The translations under genes were made by a program, and so were the position numbers. A stretch of DNA of 34,311 bases from Candidatus Pacearchaeota archaeon (GTDB lineage Archaea > Nanobdellota > Nanobdellia > Pacearchaeales > GW2011-AR1), in assembly GCA_027021195.1 (NCBI GenBank), contig JALUUW010000052.1, positions 1 to 34,311 on the forward strand. Reading direction: 5' to 3'. This document shows, in pieces, positions 1 through 9,192 of this stretch; position 1 is the stretch's first letter; each line of letters starts with the position of its first letter. Under the pieces are notes generated by a model. The model saw only the letters and a list, made by a program, of their open reading frames with translations, ran no database searches and was not told where the DNA came from.

Positions 1-1
1 A

Positions 2-163
2 GGAGATGTTTTCTCTGCTGCTGTAGTGGCATATGACCTTGCTACAAATGCAGAAGCTGAAGAAACTGCATTAAAAGCATCAATAGCAGCAATCAGGCAT
101 ATAGGATACAAGGGAGAATTATCATCGGATTCTTTTGAATGCACAAAATACTCCATCCATTAG
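2..163 (+). CDS. C-terminal fragment of a possible PfkB-family sugar/nucleoside kinase (5' truncated by window)
   Basis: Open frame from window start to TAG at 161-163: GDVFSAAVVAYDLATNAEAEETALKASIAAIRHIGYKGELSSDSFECTKYSIH; GDVFxAA followed by an Ala-rich helix resembles the PfkB signature 2 region. Confidence 0.4.
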   Translation, partial: GDVFSAAVVAYDLATNAEAEETALKASIAAIRHIGYKGELSSDSFECTKYSIH

Positions 164-256
164 CCTTTTATTATTCTCTGCTAATAAGCAAATGCAAAAG
201 CCAGGAGCCTCAAAACCCAATATTTAAAAACTGCCTCTTCTTTTTTAAAAAATAAA

Positions 257-655
257 ATGGCAGTAAAAGAAATACTTGTGTCAAATCCAAAAGCAAGCAT
301 CATAGTTGTATCTTTTCTTGTAACTTTGGTAATGACTTTAATTACAAAAAAGATTACTGACCAGGATAGAATGAAAGAGCTTAAAAAAATACAAAAAGCA
401 TGCCAGATAAAGCTCAAAGACCACAAAGGAAATCCTCAAAAAATGCAGGAAATCCAAAAAGAGATAATGGAGTGTTCAATGGAGCTGATGAAGCACTCTT
501 TCAAGCCAATGATTATAACATTCATCCCTTTAATTGTTCTTTTTTGGTGGATTAGGGGAATTTATGCTCCGGTATTGCCGGCATGGCTGTGGTATTACAT
601 TGGAACAGGGATTATTTCAAATATAGTATTGAGGAAACTTCTGAATGTCGCGTAA
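257..655 (+). CDS. DUF106 / EMC3-TMCO1-like (YidC/Oxa1 superfamily) membrane protein
   Basis: 132 aa; N-terminal TM, basic coiled coil (KKIQKACQIKLKDHKGNPQKMQEIQKEIMECSMELMKHSFKPM), then two hydrophobic segments. Confidence 0.75.
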   Translation: MAVKEILVSNPKASIIVVSFLVTLVMTLITKKITDQDRMKELKKIQKACQIKLKDHKGNPQKMQEIQKEIMECSMELMKHSFKPMIITFIPLIVLFWWIRGIYAPVLPAWLWYYIGTGIISNIVLRKLLNVA

Positions 656-748
656 TAATTTCCAGGATTTATAGAAAATAAAGAAAAAACAGAAACATTT
701 CTGAAATCAACTCAAAACCCTTAAAAACCCTCTTCTTTTAACTAATCT

Positions 749-1153
749 ATGGAACAAGACCAGCAAGAAATTATTTTTAAGTTAAGCATGTTTGAACAGC
801 AGATGCAACAGCTTCAGGAGCAGCTGCAGGCAGTCGAAGAAAGAATAATTGACCTAAATTCATTGAATATAGGGCTTGATGAGCTAAAGGAAAGTTGCGG
901 AAAAGAGATTCTTGCTCCAGTAGGGAGAGGAATGTTTGTAAAGGCAAAGCTCATCTCAGAGGATTTGATTGTAAACATAGGTGGAAAAAATCTTGTAAAA
1001 AAGAACATTCCTGATGCTCAAAGGATGATTGAAGAGCAGATTCAAAAGCTTGAGGACATGAAAAAAGAGATGAATGAAATGCTGGAGAAAACCGGAGAAG
1101 AAATAACAAAAACAATTAGAGAGACTGGTGAAACAGGGAAAGAGAAACAATAA
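749..1153 (+). CDS. pfdA: Prefoldin subunit alpha
   Basis: 134 aa coiled-coil/beta-hairpin/coiled-coil; EILAPVGRGMFVKAKL...VNIGGKNLVKKNIPDA is characteristic of prefoldin alpha. Confidence 0.85.
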   Translation: MEQDQQEIIFKLSMFEQQMQQLQEQLQAVEERIIDLNSLNIGLDELKESCGKEILAPVGRGMFVKAKLISEDLIVNIGGKNLVKKNIPDAQRMIEEQIQKLEDMKKEMNEMLEKTGEEITKTIRETGETGKEKQ

Positions 1154-1217
1154 ATTCTGTAAAACATATTTTAAAAAATAAAAAAATATAAATAAGGGTT
1201 AAGAATATTTTCGGCTT

Positions 1218-1619
1218 ATGGAAAACAGAAGAGGAATTGAAGAAATAGCATGTCCTGAAGGATTAGTTACTTTAAAGCATATCCAAATAAATAAAATGGA
1301 TTATGACTTACATATAAGGAATTTTGGTACTGATGCCGGAGGGAGCTTGTTGCTTGAGTTCATCAACAATAAGAATAAAAGAAGTGAATTCTATATACAA
1401 ATCTCCCCTAAGGGAGAAATTTCTTTTTCAAGAGCAGTGTATAGTGCAAGGCAGGGCCATTGTGGATATGAAACCCTCCAGAAAATAACAGACCCTGAAA
1501 AAGCTTTGATGCCCAACCTTAATAAAGGAGAGCTCGTATGGGCACCACGACAGGCATGTAAAAAAAGGGGGATAGATTATTTTCGCATCCCTTTTGGGGC
1601 AGCAAAAGTAAATTACTAA
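1218..1619 (+). CDS. Hypothetical protein (133 aa)
   Basis: Complete ORF with AT-rich TATA-like element about 25-30 nt upstream; no family recognised. Confidence 0.6.
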   Translation: MENRRGIEEIACPEGLVTLKHIQINKMDYDLHIRNFGTDAGGSLLLEFINNKNKRSEFYIQISPKGEISFSRAVYSARQGHCGYETLQKITDPEKALMPNLNKGELVWAPRQACKKRGIDYFRIPFGAAKVNY

Positions 1620-2446
1620 AGGATTTTAGAATAATTTTTAACTCTTTTTAAAAAATCGTTGTAGCTTAAAATCCCAAGCTCAGAGATAATTGCCTTCAAG
1701 TATTTCTTTGGAACAAACTCAAAAGAAGGGTTTTTTATCCTTATCCTATTTGAAACCCTTTTCCATATTTCCCTAAAGCTTCTCTGCTCTAACTGAATTT
1801 TCTTAGCTGTATACTTCCATGAATCAGCAATAACATAAACAGGAATATTCTGGCTTTTTGCAATCTGGGCTATGGCTTCGCTCCCGACTTTATTGATAAC
1901 TCCTTTTTCTAACAGAGCATCAGCACCTAAAAAAACCTTATTGGCCTTTCTCGTTCCTTGCTCTTTTGACAATGCAATCCCGAATGCAGAATCAACAAAT
2001 AAGGTAACTTTAATTCCTGCTTTTTTTAAATCCTTAGCAGTCTTTCTTCCCTGGTATAACGGGCGGGTTTCGGTATTATAAACTTCAAAAGACCTTCCAT
2101 GCTTTTTTGCATAAACTAATGCATTGACAACATTTGTTGAATGGCAGTGAGTAAATATAACATCATGTTCTTTTATAATCTTAAGAACGTTTTTGTTTAT
2201 TTTCTCCTGACTTGAATCAAAGTGAGCAAGAATCTCCTTTTTAGTATATTTCCCTGAGCTGATCAAATCAAGAACTCTCTCCATCATAGGCTCAGTTGGC
2301 CTTGTAGAAAGAATCTTTTTCTTTGAGGTTTTGGTTGGAAATAAAGAATATGCTCTTAAGGCAGCTTTAGAGATGTTCCTTGCTCCCTGTATTTTAACAT
2401 TTTTTATGTCTTTTAGTATTCTGTTAAACTCTCTTTTTTTATTCAT
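1616..2446 (-). CDS. aIF2B/ribose-1,5-bisphosphate isomerase family protein
   Basis: FTHCHSTNVVNAL, NTETRPLYQGRKTAKDL, GADALLEKGVINKVGSEAIA, FEFVPKKYLKAIISELGI are typical of the eIF2B/R15P isomerase family. Confidence 0.8.
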   Translation of the reverse strand: MNKKREFNRILKDIKNVKIQGARNISKAALRAYSLFPTKTSKKKILSTRPTEPMMERVLDLISSGKYTKKEILAHFDSSQEKINKNVLKIIKEHDVIFTHCHSTNVVNALVYAKKHGRSFEVYNTETRPLYQGRKTAKDLKKAGIKVTLFVDSAFGIALSKEQGTRKANKVFLGADALLEKGVINKVGSEAIAQIAKSQNIPVYVIADSWKYTAKKIQLEQRSFREIWKRVSNRIRIKNPSFEFVPKKYLKAIISELGILSYNDFLKRVKNYSKIL

Positions 2447-2639
2447 GATAAAAATAGCGAAATAGGTTATAAAAAAGATTTGGTCTTAATCCCAAGGGAT
2501 GCTATTTTGCTTCCCCAGGCACTTTATTACGTTCAAGAAGAGATGCTCTTTTTACTAGCCTTCAAATAGCTTTACGCAATAAATCTTTAGTTTTTAACGA
2601 TTTATATTGTGAAAAGAAACAATTGTCTTAAACAAACAA

Positions 2640-2648
2640 TTTAAAAAT
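2640..2648 (+). promoter_or_regulatory. TATA-box-like element upstream of the SpoIIM-like gene
   Basis: TTTAAAAAT about 21-29 nt before ATG 2669. Confidence 0.45.
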
Positions 2649-2668
2649 TCTTTTTATATGGTAATGCT

Positions 2669-3541
2669 ATGCTGGAATCAATTATTAATCCCAAAAGCGC
2701 GGAAAAGAGGCCTTGGAAGATGTTTTTCATAGGCCTTGTTTACGCTTCCTTCTCTGTTCTTCTGGTGCATATGTTTTTCTCGGGCGACAGCATATTATCA
2801 AAATATTCAGGGATGATTATTGTAACTTTCAGTGTGATGTTTTCTCTTCCTTTCATGTATTACATGATAAAAAACGAAGAGAGAGAGGATGAGGAGATTG
2901 AGGGGTTTTTTAGCGTCTGGAAAACCCATAGTGACGCTATTTATGGCTTTATGTGGCTGTTTTTCGGGTTTATCATAGCGTTCTCTTTTGTTGGAATTGT
3001 TCTCCAGAGTTTCTTCAGCAGCCCTGAATTATTCAATGCTCAAATAGAGACATACTGCATGATAAACAGCCCGGGAAATATTGAAGGGTGTGTTTCAAGA
3101 TACTCTTTCAACAACATGCAGGAGATTACTGGTGCTGTGACAAAAGAAATGAGATTCCTCTCAATTCTTGAGAATAATGTTTATGTAATGATATTTACTT
3201 TAATTTTCTCCCTGATTTTTGGTGCTGGAGCTATATTTGTGCTTGCATGGAATGCGAGTGTCATAGCAGCGGCAATAGGGATATTTACACAGTACAAGGT
3301 GAGCGAAATTCCGTTAGGTGTTTTAAGGTACATGATTCACGGATTTCCTGAAATTGCCGCGTATTTCATAACTGCGCTGGCAGGGGGAATTTTCGGGGTT
3401 GGCGTAATAAGAAACGGGATAAGGAGCGATAAATTCCTAAGAATACTTGAGAACTCAATGATTCTTCTTTTCATCTCAATTATTACTTTGATAGTTGCTG
3501 CAGCAATTGAAGTTTACTTTACTCCCCTGTTATTTAGATAA
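2669..3541 (+). CDS. SpoIIM/DUF95-like multi-pass membrane protein
   Basis: 290 aa polytopic protein; AWNASVIAAAIGIF ... GFPEIAAYFITALAGGIFGVGV matches the archaeal stage II sporulation protein M-related family. Confidence 0.75.
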   Translation: MLESIINPKSAEKRPWKMFFIGLVYASFSVLLVHMFFSGDSILSKYSGMIIVTFSVMFSLPFMYYMIKNEEREDEEIEGFFSVWKTHSDAIYGFMWLFFGFIIAFSFVGIVLQSFFSSPELFNAQIETYCMINSPGNIEGCVSRYSFNNMQEITGAVTKEMRFLSILENNVYVMIFTLIFSLIFGAGAIFVLAWNASVIAAAIGIFTQYKVSEIPLGVLRYMIHGFPEIAAYFITALAGGIFGVGVIRNGIRSDKFLRILENSMILLFISIITLIVAAAIEVYFTPLLFR

Positions 3542-3574
3542 AGTTTAAATAAGACTCTTTTTTTCATAAAACGT

Positions 3575-3696
3575 ATGGAAAAGTACAGGTGTAAAAACTG
3601 CAACTATCTTTTTGAATCAGTGGTTCCAGGGCAGAAAAAATATGCGCTTATTGTGAAAAAGAGAGGCAAAAAAAGAGATTAGTGCTGATGAAATAG
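3575..3696 (+). pseudogene. Mini zinc-ribbon protein with an apparent 1-nt frame disruption (or programmed/transcriptional slippage) at an A6 run
   Basis: Frame 0: MEKYRCKNCNYLFESVVPGQKKYALIVKKRGKKRD* (stop 3682). Frame shifted after A6 (3635-3640): ..ICAYCEKERQKKRLVLMK* (stop 3694-3696), supplying the second CxxC; stop lies 6 nt before the aglB ATG. Confidence 0.55.
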
Positions 3697-3702
3697 TCAA
3701 AA

Positions 3703-6432
3703 ATGGATGAAAGAGAATACTTAAAAGAGAGAAAGGAAAAAGCAATCAGCTTGCTGAAAAAAAAACAGCTGTGGGCTGCAGGGTTTTTAATCATTGCGCT
3801 TATTCTTGGAGTCTACATAAGAAGCCTTCCGATGACTGATCATGGAGGCAGGCCAGGGTTGTGGGATATAGCATCTAACTCATGGACGCTCGGTCCTGAT
3901 CTGGATCCATTTTTATTTTTGAGATATGCAAAAACAATTGTTGAAAACGGGGCTATTCCAGAGATCGACTCTATGAGATACGTTCCTTTGGGGTTTGACA
4001 CTTCGGGAGAAACAAAACTTCTTCCATACATGATTGCATTCACTCACTACATTATAAGCGCTTTCAAAAACACAAGCGTAGAATTTTCTGCAGCCCTTTT
4101 TCCAGTGATAATGTTCGCCCTTACAATAATATCTTTTTTCTTTTTTGTAAGGGAAATCTTTGCAAAGAATTCCAATGAGGCAAAAACAAAAGCCAATCTA
4201 ATTGCACTAATATCAACTTTTTTCATGATTGTTATCCCTACTTTCTTGCCAAGAACTGTTGCAGGAATTCCTGAAAAAGAATCAGCCAGTTTCTTCTTTA
4301 TGTTTCTCTCATTTTACCTTTTTTTAAAGGCATGGAAATCCGAAAAAACAAAGAATTATGTCTTATTTGCAATACTCGCCGGGATTTCTACTGCCCTTAT
4401 GGGCTTGATATGGGGAGGGGTTGTATACATATTCACTACTATCGGAATTGCAAACTTCATTGCGTTTATTATCAATAAAACCAAGAAAAGAGGGTTTTTC
4501 ATTTATTCTGGATGGATTGCCTCAACGCTTTTCTTCCTTCTTACGTTCTCAAACAAATACTCCTTATTGAGCCTTATAAAATCCACTGACTACATGATTG
4601 CTTTTGTGACTTTTTACATTCTGTTTGTTGATTTTGTCCTATGGAATACTCCTGTTTCAAACATGAATCTTTTGAAAAAAACAAAGCATCCAAAGAACAT
4701 CGTGTCTGTTGTTATTGCAGTCTTTTCAGGAGCAGTGATTGCCTCGGCAATCTTCGGCCCTTCCTTTATCCCGTCGAAGTTCAGCAACCTGATTGATACA
4801 TTCATAAACCCTACAACAGGCAGATGGGGAGTTACTGTTGCAGAAAACAGGCAGCCGTATTTCAGGGAATGGGCTTCCAGCTTCGGCCCTTTTTTGAAAG
4901 GCATTCCAATTTTATTCTGGCTTTTTTTCGCAGGATCGGTTGTCATGTTTAAACAGATGCTGAAAAACCTGAAAAAGAAAGATTCTCTAACACTGACTGC
5001 ATTCTATGTGCTGTTCTTCTTTGGCCTTGTATTCTCAAGATATTCCAGCTCAAGCGCATTTAACGGGGAGAATCTCATAAGCAAAGCATTTTATTTTGGC
5101 TCTGCTATTTTGCTGCTCGGATTTTTGATTTATTATTATACTAAATACGAAAAAGAGGGCCACAGAGGATTTGAAAAAATAGAATACGAGATATTATTCT
5201 TATTCGCCCTCTTGATTCTGACTCTTTTTACTGTGAGAAGCGCTGTAAGGCTTGTGATGGTTCTTGCCCCTATCGCCCCAATATTTGCAGGATACCTTAT
5301 TTATGAAACATCTTACAGGTTTGCAAAATCAAAAGAAGAGACTCAAAAAATCATTTTTGGAGTTCTTGCCATTTTAATCATTATTGCGAGCATGTTTGCA
5401 TTTGTCAGTTTTTATAAAGCAGTCAAAGTGCAGTCATACGGGTTTGTCCCGTCTTCATACACTCATCAGTGGCAGAAGGCAATGAAATGGGTAAGGGATG
5501 AAACTCCAAAAGACTCTGTTTTTGGTCATTGGTGGGATTATGGATACTGGGTACAAAGCATTGGAGAAAGGGCAACAGTGCTTGATGGCGGGAATGCTAT
5601 TGCCTACTGGAATTATCTTATGGGGAGAAATGTCTTGACAGGAGACAACCAAAAAGACGCATTGGATTTTTTATATAGCCACAACACCACTTACTTTCTC
5701 ATAGATTCCACAGATATCGGAAAATATACTGCATTCTCAAGCATTGGGAGCAATGAGGATTATGACAGGTATTCCTGGATAGGAAGCTTCCTTCTTGATG
5801 AAAGGCAAATAAAAGAAACAAGAAACCAGACAATTTATGTTTATACCGGAGGAACAATGCTTGATGAAGATCTGATAATTGAAGAAAACGGCAAAGAAGT
5901 GCTTCTTCCAAAGCAGAGAGCAGGAGTCGGGGCAATAATAATTACTGCGAAAAGAGAAGGAAACGTAACAAGATTCTCCCAGCCATATGCAGTCATGATT
6001 TATCAGGGGGTCCAGTACAATGTGTATTTAAGATATCTGTCAATTGCCGGAGATTTTACTGATTTCGGCTCGGGAATAGAGGCTACAGCATATGTGTTTC
6101 CAAGGCTTGATCAGCAAGGACAGGGAATAAGGCAGAATCCCATTGGAGCTGCAATGTACCTTTCTCCAAGGCTCATGAGAGGGATGCTTTCCCAAGTATA
6201 TATCTTAAATGACCCTTTTGGAAATTTTGGGGCATTTGAGCTGGTCCACACAGAGCCCAGCATAATAATTGACTCTTTAAGAAAACAAGGAATGAATCTT
6301 CCAGAATTTGTATACTTCAGAGGTCTTCAAGGCCCGATAAAAATATGGAAAATAAACTATACTGGAGATGAAGAAGTCAAGCAGGAATATCTTGATAAGG
6401 ATTATTCAAAATACATAAGCTGGAGATTATAA
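3703..6432 (+). CDS. aglB: Archaeal oligosaccharyltransferase AglB/STT3
   Basis: 909 aa polytopic protein; GPDLDPFLFLRYA, GIPEKESA and the hallmark WWDYGYW motif (GHWWDYGYWVQSIGERATVLDGGNAIAYW). Confidence 0.95.
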   Translation: MDEREYLKERKEKAISLLKKKQLWAAGFLIIALILGVYIRSLPMTDHGGRPGLWDIASNSWTLGPDLDPFLFLRYAKTIVENGAIPEIDSMRYVPLGFDTSGETKLLPYMIAFTHYIISAFKNTSVEFSAALFPVIMFALTIISFFFFVREIFAKNSNEAKTKANLIALISTFFMIVIPTFLPRTVAGIPEKESASFFFMFLSFYLFLKAWKSEKTKNYVLFAILAGISTALMGLIWGGVVYIFTTIGIANFIAFIINKTKKRGFFIYSGWIASTLFFLLTFSNKYSLLSLIKSTDYMIAFVTFYILFVDFVLWNTPVSNMNLLKKTKHPKNIVSVVIAVFSGAVIASAIFGPSFIPSKFSNLIDTFINPTTGRWGVTVAENRQPYFREWASSFGPFLKGIPILFWLFFAGSVVMFKQMLKNLKKKDSLTLTAFYVLFFFGLVFSRYSSSSAFNGENLISKAFYFGSAILLLGFLIYYYTKYEKEGHRGFEKIEYEILFLFALLILTLFTVRSAVRLVMVLAPIAPIFAGYLIYETSYRFAKSKEETQKIIFGVLAILIIIASMFAFVSFYKAVKVQSYGFVPSSYTHQWQKAMKWVRDETPKDSVFGHWWDYGYWVQSIGERATVLDGGNAIAYWNYLMGRNVLTGDNQKDALDFLYSHNTTYFLIDSTDIGKYTAFSSIGSNEDYDRYSWIGSFLLDERQIKETRNQTIYVYTGGTMLDEDLIIEENGKEVLLPKQRAGVGAIIITAKREGNVTRFSQPYAVMIYQGVQYNVYLRYLSIAGDFTDFGSGIEATAYVFPRLDQQGQGIRQNPIGAAMYLSPRLMRGMLSQVYILNDPFGNFGAFELVHTEPSIIIDSLRKQGMNLPEFVYFRGLQGPIKIWKINYTGDEEVKQEYLDKDYSKYISWRL

Positions 6433-6446
6433 ATAAAGGAGAAAAG

Positions 6447-7463
6447 ATGGAAACAGTATTTTTGCTTTCAATACTTGCGAGTTTTGTCCTTGCAATATTT
6501 CTCTTTCCAAGATGGATAAAAAAGTGCCGTCGCATAGGCTTTTTGTGGGAGGACATGAATAAATTCAGGCATCCGAAAAGAGTGGCCTCCTCTGGAGGAA
6601 TAGTGACAGTGATGGCATTCATTATCGGGGTTCTAATTTATATTGCAGGAATAACCTTCACTATTGGCCCTGAAAGCAGAATAAGCCTTGAAATTTTTGC
6701 CCTCCTTACAACAATTCTTATTTTAGCAATTATAGGGTTTGTGGATGATTTGTTCGGATGGAGGCATGGGGGGCTGTCAATAAGATTCAGGCTCTTCCTC
6801 TCTTTTGTAGCATCAATCCCCCTCATAGTCATAAATGCTGGAACGCATGTTGTTGAAATGCCTTTTATAGGAGTTGTGGATATTGGGCTCATATATCCTC
6901 TGTTTTTAATCCCTATAGGAGTTATTGGAGCTACAACGACTTACAACTTCCTGGCAGGATTTAACGGCCTTGAAGCAGGCCAGGGAATAATCATAATAAG
7001 CTTCCTATCTTTTGTAGCATATGCAACAGGAAAGCCATGGCTTGCAGCTGTAGGACTATGCATAGTTGCATCCCTTATCGCCTTTTACATTTTCAACAGG
7101 CATCCTGCAAAGATTTTCCCTGGAGACAGCCTTACATATCCTATTGGAGGAATTATCGCCACCATGGCAATTCTCGGAAATTTTGAAAGAATTGCTGTTT
7201 TCGTATTTATTCCATATATAGCTGAAACTTTCTTAAAGCTAAGAGGAAGACTGAGAAAACAGTCATTTGCGCTTCCTCAAAGAGATGGAAGCCTTAAAAT
7301 GCCTTATAAAAAAATATACGGGCTTACGCACCTTTCATTATTCATACTAAAAAGATTCAAGAAAAAAGTATATGAAAAAGACATAGTATATTTTATCTTT
7401 GCAATTCAGCTATTATTGGTAATGTTGGCACTCATAATTTTCAGAGAGGTATTGTTCAAATGA
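6447..7463 (+). CDS. MraY/WecA/Alg7-family glycosyl-1-phosphate transferase (UDP-GlcNAc:dolichyl-P GlcNAc-1-P transferase-like)
   Basis: Polytopic; GFVDDLFGW, TTTYNFLAGFNGLEAGQG, FNRHPAKIFPGDSLTYPIGG. Confidence 0.85.
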   Translation: METVFLLSILASFVLAIFLFPRWIKKCRRIGFLWEDMNKFRHPKRVASSGGIVTVMAFIIGVLIYIAGITFTIGPESRISLEIFALLTTILILAIIGFVDDLFGWRHGGLSIRFRLFLSFVASIPLIVINAGTHVVEMPFIGVVDIGLIYPLFLIPIGVIGATTTYNFLAGFNGLEAGQGIIIISFLSFVAYATGKPWLAAVGLCIVASLIAFYIFNRHPAKIFPGDSLTYPIGGIIATMAILGNFERIAVFVFIPYIAETFLKLRGRLRKQSFALPQRDGSLKMPYKKIYGLTHLSLFILKRFKKKVYEKDIVYFIFAIQLLLVMLALIIFREVLFK

Positions 7464-8452
7464 ACTGGAGAAAGTATCTTCCAATAATAGGAATAGTGCT
7501 GTTTATATTCATCCTTGTAAAAATAAACATTTTAGAAGTTGTGAATGAGATAAGAAATGCGAACATATTCTTTATTGCTGCCTCGTTAATTGTTGTTTTG
7601 GGAATGTTTTTCATTCAGACCTTAAAATGGTTTGTTATCGCAAGAGAGCAGAGGATAAAAATCCCTTTCAAAGAGGCTTTTAAAATAAATGTCATCACTA
7701 ACTTCTACGGATTTATTACTCCTTCTAAACTCGGAACTGTAATAAGGGCAGAGTATCTTAAAAAATACACAGGCAATATAGGAAAAGGCCTCTGCAATTT
7801 TACTTTAGATAAGATATTTGACCTCTCCTCAGTATTTTTTATGGCAATATTATTTTCATTCATGTTCAGGGAAAAAATCCCTTTTCTCCCGATTAAGTTT
7901 TTCATATTTATTTTTGCAGGGCTTGTTCTTGCAACAGTTATTTTTATAAGCAAATCAAGGAGCAAGGCAATTCTGAGAGTTTTTTTAAAAAGAATGTTCC
8001 CTGAAAAAATGAAGAAAAAGGCGAAAATGGCTTTTGATTCTTTCTATGACAATATCCCCCGAAAAAGATATTTTGCTGTTTTCTTTATGCTGAATGTTGT
8101 AAACTGGGTTACTAATTATTTTGCAGTATTTTTAATTGGAAAGTCATTGGGAATAAACCTTTCTTTCATTTATTTTCTGGCAATCCTTCCAATAGGGACT
8201 CTGATATCCCTAATCCCAATCAGCGTAAATGGTCTTGGAACGCGTGAAGCTGGGCTGATAAGCCTTTTCTCTCTTTTCGGGGTAAGCGCCTCAAAAGTAT
8301 TTTCTATGTCCCTCCTGAGCATATTTATTGTAATGGTTGTTCCTTCGGCCATAGGAAGCTTTTTAATGTTTAAAAATCAGGGAAAAATAGATGGCAAATC
8401 TCAGAAAAATTTCGATAGTTATTCCTGCCCACAACGAAGAGGAAAGAATTGA
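7460..8452 (+). CDS. UPF0104 / lysylphosphatidylglycerol synthase TM-type flippase-like protein
   Basis: Polytopic; NVITNFYGFITPSKLGTVIRAEYLKK, LIPISVNGLGTREAGLISLF; ATGA overlap with the upstream gene. Confidence 0.8.
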   Translation: MNWRKYLPIIGIVLFIFILVKINILEVVNEIRNANIFFIAASLIVVLGMFFIQTLKWFVIAREQRIKIPFKEAFKINVITNFYGFITPSKLGTVIRAEYLKKYTGNIGKGLCNFTLDKIFDLSSVFFMAILFSFMFREKIPFLPIKFFIFIFAGLVLATVIFISKSRSKAILRVFLKRMFPEKMKKKAKMAFDSFYDNIPRKRYFAVFFMLNVVNWVTNYFAVFLIGKSLGINLSFIYFLAILPIGTLISLIPISVNGLGTREAGLISLFSLFGVSASKVFSMSLLSIFIVMVVPSAIGSFLMFKNQGKIDGKSQKNFDSYSCPQRRGKN

Positions 8453-9191
8453 AAAAACCCTGAAGAGATATTTTGATTACTTCAAAAGCCTCAAGAAAAA
8501 AGGCATTCTTGATTTTGAAATAGTTGTTGTGCTAAATGCCTGCACTGACAACACTCTCAAAGTTGTTAAAAAATATTCATGCAGAGAGTTAAGAATATTG
8601 GAGTTTGAGCAGGGAGGGAAGGGCTTTGCAATTATTAAAGGGTTTAAAGACTCTCTAAAAAGAGAGAGCGAATTAATTGGTTTTGTTGATGCTGATTGTT
8701 CAACCCCTCCTGAATCTTATTATGATTTGATTAAATCCCTTACAGAAGATATGAGTGCAGATGGCGCGATAGCAAATAGATGGGATAAAAAAAGCCATTT
8801 TGAATACTCTGGATTTAAAAAGCTCAGAAGCATCACATATAACTTCATTATCAGGTCTATGTTCTTGTTTCCATACAGGGATACTCAGTGCGGGGCAAAA
8901 GTGTTCAGGAGAGACGTTTTGGAGAAAATTATCCATAAAATGGTTTCAAGTGATTTTAATTTTGATGTTGCCCTTCTTTTTTGCCTGAAAAAAGAGCTTA
9001 ATGCAAAAATAAAATCAGTTCCAACTCATTGGGTTGATGCCGACAAAACAAGGATAAGCCTCGTCAGAAGCCCTTTCAGAATGATTCTGTCTGCAATAAG
9101 GCTAAGGCTCGTGCATTCTCCATTCAGATTCATACCAAGAGCCTATGCAAAGCTTCCGTCAAAATTAAAAATCCACAAAATGCTCGGGTAA
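8391..9191 (+). CDS. GT2 glycosyltransferase, dolichyl-phosphate hexose synthase (ALG5-like)
   Basis: ISIVIPAHNEEERIEKTL, FVDADCSTPPESYYDLI, DTQCGAKVFRR. Confidence 0.85.
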   Translation: MANLRKISIVIPAHNEEERIEKTLKRYFDYFKSLKKKGILDFEIVVVLNACTDNTLKVVKKYSCRELRILEFEQGGKGFAIIKGFKDSLKRESELIGFVDADCSTPPESYYDLIKSLTEDMSADGAIANRWDKKSHFEYSGFKKLRSITYNFIIRSMFLFPYRDTQCGAKVFRRDVLEKIIHKMVSSDFNFDVALLFCLKKELNAKIKSVPTHWVDADKTRISLVRSPFRMILSAIRLRLVHSPFRFIPRAYAKLPSKLKIHKMLG

Positions 9192-9192
9192 G

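Noticed and set aside
2447-2668. Possible RNA gene in the 222-nt divergent intergenic region
   Set aside because: No tRNA-like cloverleaf or stable hairpin seen; TATA-like elements for both flanking genes account for part of it.
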